From the NCBI RefSeq assembly GCF_900095225.1, contig NZ_LT607433.1, forward strand, positions 19,467 through 83,466: a DNA stretch of 64,000 bases, written 5' to 3'. The position numbers and the translations under genes are program-made. Source of the stretch: Pseudomonas sp. UMAB-08. GTDB taxonomy: Bacteria; Pseudomonadota; Gammaproteobacteria; Pseudomonadales; Pseudomonadaceae. Below, one piece after another: positions 61,373 through 64,000 of this stretch (position 1 is the first letter of the stretch; each line of letters starts with the position of its first letter). A model generated the notes under the pieces. The model worked only from the letters and a program-made list of their open reading frames with translations, was not told the origin of the DNA and did not search any database.

Positions 61373-63148
61373 TCACTCAGCCTTGGGCTGCTCGCGCAAA
61401 CGGATGTGCAGCTCGCGCAATGCCTTGGCATCAACCACGCCAGGGGCCTGGGTCATGACATCGGCAGCGCTCTGGGTTTTCGGGAACGCGATCACTTCAC
61501 GGATCGATTGGGCGCCGGTCATCAACATCACCAGACGGTCCAGACCAAAAGCCAAACCACCGTGCGGTGGCGCGCCGAACTTCAGAGCGTCGAGCAGGAA
61601 GCCGAACTTCTCTTGCTGTTCGTCTGCTTCGATACCCAGCAGGCGGAAGACCGCTTGCTGCATTTCCTTGCGGTGGATACGGATCGAACCGCCGCCCAAC
61701 TCGGTACCGTTAAGAACCATGTCGTAGGCGCGGGACAATGCTGTAGCCGGGTTGGCCTCGAGTTCTTCAGGGCTGCATTTAGGTGCAGTGAACGGGTGAT
61801 GCAGCGCGCTGAAGCTGCCGTCATCGTTCTCTTCGAACATCGGGAAGTCGACAACCCACATCGGTGCCCACTCGCACGTGTGCAGCTTCAGGTCGTTACC
61901 AACCTTGATCCGCAATGCGCCCAAGGCTTCACTGACGATCTTGGATTTGTCTGCACCGAAGAACACGATATCGCCATCGACGGCACCCACACGGTCCAGA
62001 ATCACCTTGAGGTTTTCCTCAGGGATGAACTTGACGATTGGGGACTGCAGGCCTTCGGCACCCTTGGCGCGTTCGTTGACCTTGATGTAAGCCAGGCCTT
62101 TAGCGCCGTAGATGCTGACGAACTTGGTGTAGTCGTCGATCTGACTGCGCGGCATGCTCGCGGCACCCGGTACACGCAGGGCAGCGACACGACCTTTAGG
62201 ATCGTTGGCTGGACCGCTGAACACCTTGAACTCTACGGCGTTGAGCTGATCGGCAACATCGACCAGTTCCAGCGGGTTACGCAGGTCCGGCTTGTCGGAA
62301 CCATAACGACGCATGGCTTCTGCGAACGTCATGTGCGGGAAGTCGCCGAATTCCAGGTCCAGCACTTCCTTGAACAGCTGACGAATCATCTTCTCGGTGA
62401 TACCGATGATGTCTGCTTCGTTCAGGAAGCTGGTCTCGATGTCGATCTGGGTGAATTCCGGCTGGCGGTCAGCACGCAGGTCTTCATCGCGGAAGCACTT
62501 GGCGATCTGGTAGTAACGATCGAAGCCAGCGACCATCAGCAACTGCTTGAACAGTTGTGGCGATTGCGGCAAGGCAAAGAAACTGCCTGGGTGGGTACGA
62601 CTCGGTACCAGATAGTCGCGAGCGCCTTCCGGTGTAGCGCGGGTCAGGATCGGCGTCTCGACATCGAGAAAGCCGTTTTCATCCAGATAGCGACGGATGC
62701 TGGTGGTGATGCGCGAACGCAGACGCAGCTTTTCAGCCATTTCCGGACGACGCAGATCGATGAAGCGATAACGCAGGCGCGTCTCTTCACCGACGTCGGA
62801 GAACTCGTTCAGCGGGAACGGCGGTGTTTCCGACTCGTTCAGCACTTCGAGCTCATAGCCCAGCACTTCGATACCGCCGGACGCCATGTTCGCATTAACT
62901 GCGCCGGCAGGACGTGCACGTACCTTACCGGTGATCTTGACCACGTATTCGCTGCGCACGCGATCGGCGGCAGCGAAGGTGTCAGCGCGATCAGGGTCGA
63001 ACACCACCTGAGCCAGGCCCTCACGATCACGGATATCGAGGAAAATGACCCCGCCATGATCACGACGACGGTGGACCCATCCGCAAAGGGTAATTTCCTG
63101 ACCTTCCAGGCTCTCGTTCAGTTGGCCGCAATAATGGCTGCGCATCAT
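61373..63148 (-). CDS. aspS: Aspartyl-tRNA(Asp/Asn) synthetase
   Basis: A 591-residue bacterial-type AspRS. Visible are the N-terminal OB-fold anticodon domain (LCGWVHRRRDHGGVIFLDIRD), class II motif 2 around YYQIAKCFRDEDLRADRQPEFTQID, the GAD insertion domain in the middle, and motif 3 in GLAFGLDRLVM. His31 is present, a residue linked in P. aeruginosa to relaxed specificity. Pseudomonads generally lack AsnRS and use a non-discriminating AspRS with GatCAB, so charging of both tRNA-Asp and tRNA-Asn is expected. Confidence 0.95.
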   Translation of the reverse strand: MMRSHYCGQLNESLEGQEITLCGWVHRRRDHGGVIFLDIRDREGLAQVVFDPDRADTFAAADRVRSEYVVKITGKVRARPAGAVNANMASGGIEVLGYELEVLNESETPPFPLNEFSDVGEETRLRYRFIDLRRPEMAEKLRLRSRITTSIRRYLDENGFLDVETPILTRATPEGARDYLVPSRTHPGSFFALPQSPQLFKQLLMVAGFDRYYQIAKCFRDEDLRADRQPEFTQIDIETSFLNEADIIGITEKMIRQLFKEVLDLEFGDFPHMTFAEAMRRYGSDKPDLRNPLELVDVADQLNAVEFKVFSGPANDPKGRVAALRVPGAASMPRSQIDDYTKFVSIYGAKGLAYIKVNERAKGAEGLQSPIVKFIPEENLKVILDRVGAVDGDIVFFGADKSKIVSEALGALRIKVGNDLKLHTCEWAPMWVVDFPMFEENDDGSFSALHHPFTAPKCSPEELEANPATALSRAYDMVLNGTELGGGSIRIHRKEMQQAVFRLLGIEADEQQEKFGFLLDALKFGAPPHGGLAFGLDRLVMLMTGAQSIREVIAFPKTQSAADVMTQAPGVVDAKALRELHIRLREQPKAE

Positions 63149-63385
63149 GATGGTGTTTTCACTTCTCGTAATTCGAAATTCGGTGGAGCTCTCGCCCTTC
63201 GCTTGCGCTCAATAGTGCAAGAACTTTGGCGTGCAGTTCAACCCGTCCGGCCTGCGCCCCGTAGTAAGGCGGGGGATTATATAGGGTTAATTGACACTGT
63301 GCAGCCGCCCGACCTGATCACGTCAACATATGTGCCTTCCACCTGACGAGAGCCCTGCCTGCGGACCATGAGCGCCCGGTCGGGG

Positions 63386-63733
63386 TCACGCCAGGACGGA
63401 GGAAAGCGCTGTCGCATCGTTTTTTTGCACATGAGCGACGCACACCACCCGAATCAGCCCACTGAAATTTTTCACACCGCCATGGCGTAGATGCACTTCT
63501 CGATCGACATAAGACAGGACCGCATTGACCGAGCAACTATTGGAGCGGGCAATGTCGGCCAAAATACCCCAATACACTTCCTCCAGGCGTAAACATGTCG
63601 CCAACCCGTTCAAGCGAACCGACTTCGAATGAGGACGTGCAAGGTTCATATTAAAATCCTCAACAAAGGGATCGTCTTGTATTTTTCCGTAGCGGCCAGG
63701 ATCTTGTAGCGTACGCACACTGCGTCGAATCAT
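63386..63733 (-). CDS. Ribbon-helix-helix (RHH_4-type) regulator-like protein
   Basis: A 115-residue protein starting MIRRSVRTLQDPGRYG. The C-terminal two thirds carry an RHH_4-like domain: KSVRLNGLATCLRLEEVYWGIL, then IARSNSCSVNAVLSYVD and KNFSGLIRVVCVAHVQ, matching the ribbon followed by two helices. It probably binds DNA as a dimer. AAGGAGGCTGTA lies before the ATG at 63733. The target is unknown. Upstream lies a TGTCCA / TGGACA inverted repeat. Confidence 0.75.
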   Translation of the reverse strand: MIRRSVRTLQDPGRYGKIQDDPFVEDFNMNLARPHSKSVRLNGLATCLRLEEVYWGILADIARSNSCSVNAVLSYVDREVHLRHGGVKNFSGLIRVVCVAHVQKNDATALSSVLA

Positions 63734-63752
63734 TACAGCCTCCTTCACGTGC

Positions 63753-63780
63753 TGTCCATCTAATACACATAAACTGGACA
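63753..63780 (-). promoter_or_regulatory. Inverted repeat upstream of the RHH gene, possible operator
   Basis: TGTCCA (63753-63758) and TGGACA (63775-63780) with a 16-nt AT-rich spacer, 20-47 bp upstream of the start codon. That is where promoter elements and an autoregulatory operator would be expected. Inferred from position and symmetry. Confidence 0.35.
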
Positions 63781-64000
63781 TCAATAAATATAAAACCCAC
63801 CTTTATGTAAAGCCAATTGAGGACTTCTAGCCAGCAGAACAAACACACCAAGCCTGTAGGACATCACTGCATTTCAATGAGGATTATTGAGCGCAGTTAA
63901 CTCGCCAATCCACCCCCTGTACGACGCCCGCTTAAGGAAGGTCTGAAGTAAGCAGCAGTTTTTAACGGCCTCGCTGTTTGAGGTTCAAAAAACGCCGATT

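Noticed and set aside
61406..63346. Very long plus-strand open frame opposite aspS (over 600 codons)
   Set aside because: It is the mirror of the GC-rich aspS reading frame; it has no family similarity, while the minus strand encodes a complete AspRS.
1..64000. CRISPR arrays, prophage, insertion sequences or toxin-antitoxin pairs
   Set aside because: No spaced direct repeats, transposase, integrase or phage structural genes were seen; the single RHH protein has no toxin partner beside it.

Overview
The window is a piece of a Pseudomonas chromosome, most likely from the P. fluorescens/P. putida side of the genus rather than P. aeruginosa. The right half has the gene order tRNA-Ser, purC, MBL hydrolase, bamC, dapA, gcvR, bcp, perM, tusA, bepA, nadA, tRNA-Lys, queC, queE, cpoB, pal, tolBARQ, ybgC, ruvBAC, yebC, aspS. 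That order matches P. aeruginosa as I remember it, but without the pqs/phn/mvfR block that lies between tRNA-Lys and nadA in P. aeruginosa. REP-like inverted repeats typical of fluorescent pseudomonads occur in several gaps. Nearly all genes are chromosomal housekeeping or envelope genes in GC-rich sequence.

Layout. 1-10 kb: the start of aceK (cut by the window edge), an EamA transporter, an LpxO-type lipid A hydroxylase, cysK, a DUF748 protein, a MoxR ATPase with a VWA partner, and the 5-oxoprolinase operon pxpABC. 10-23 kb: small membrane proteins, a class II glutamine amidotransferase, oligopeptidase B, a cNMP-binding protein, a spermidine-synthase-like protein, an HNH protein, a SpoU methylase, a degenerate M61-like peptidase, and the ycgN/nitroreductase/dehydrogenase/ycgL/rnd group. 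22.7-29 kb: a methyltransferase, the lipid A phosphoethanolamine transferase eptA, a glutamine-synthetase-like enzyme of polyamine metabolism, an FKBP isomerase and a soluble chemoreceptor.

29.2-32.4 kb is the most unusual part. It is a markedly AT-rich, co-oriented three-gene operon: a clavaminate-synthase/AsnO-type Fe(II)/2-oxoglutarate oxygenase with an HxE facial triad, an enamidase-like amidohydrolase, and a bile-acid:sodium-symporter-family carrier. It looks horizontally acquired, contains no regulator, and may make, hydrolyse and move an unusual small amide or amino acid. A 46-nt inverted repeat lies upstream of it.

33-41.5 kb: a porin with a structured leader, a GMC oxidoreductase, NAD-malic enzyme, three orphan small genes, gene remnants, and an undecaprenyl pyrophosphatase next to the 3' end of tRNA-Ser(CGA). 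This stretch looks like a decayed insertion zone.

41.5-63.2 kb: the conserved core block described above, covering lysine and purine synthesis, BAM and Tol-Pal envelope machinery, queuosine synthesis, RuvABC recombination and AspRS. The window ends with a ribbon-helix-helix regulator preceded by a possible autoregulatory operator.
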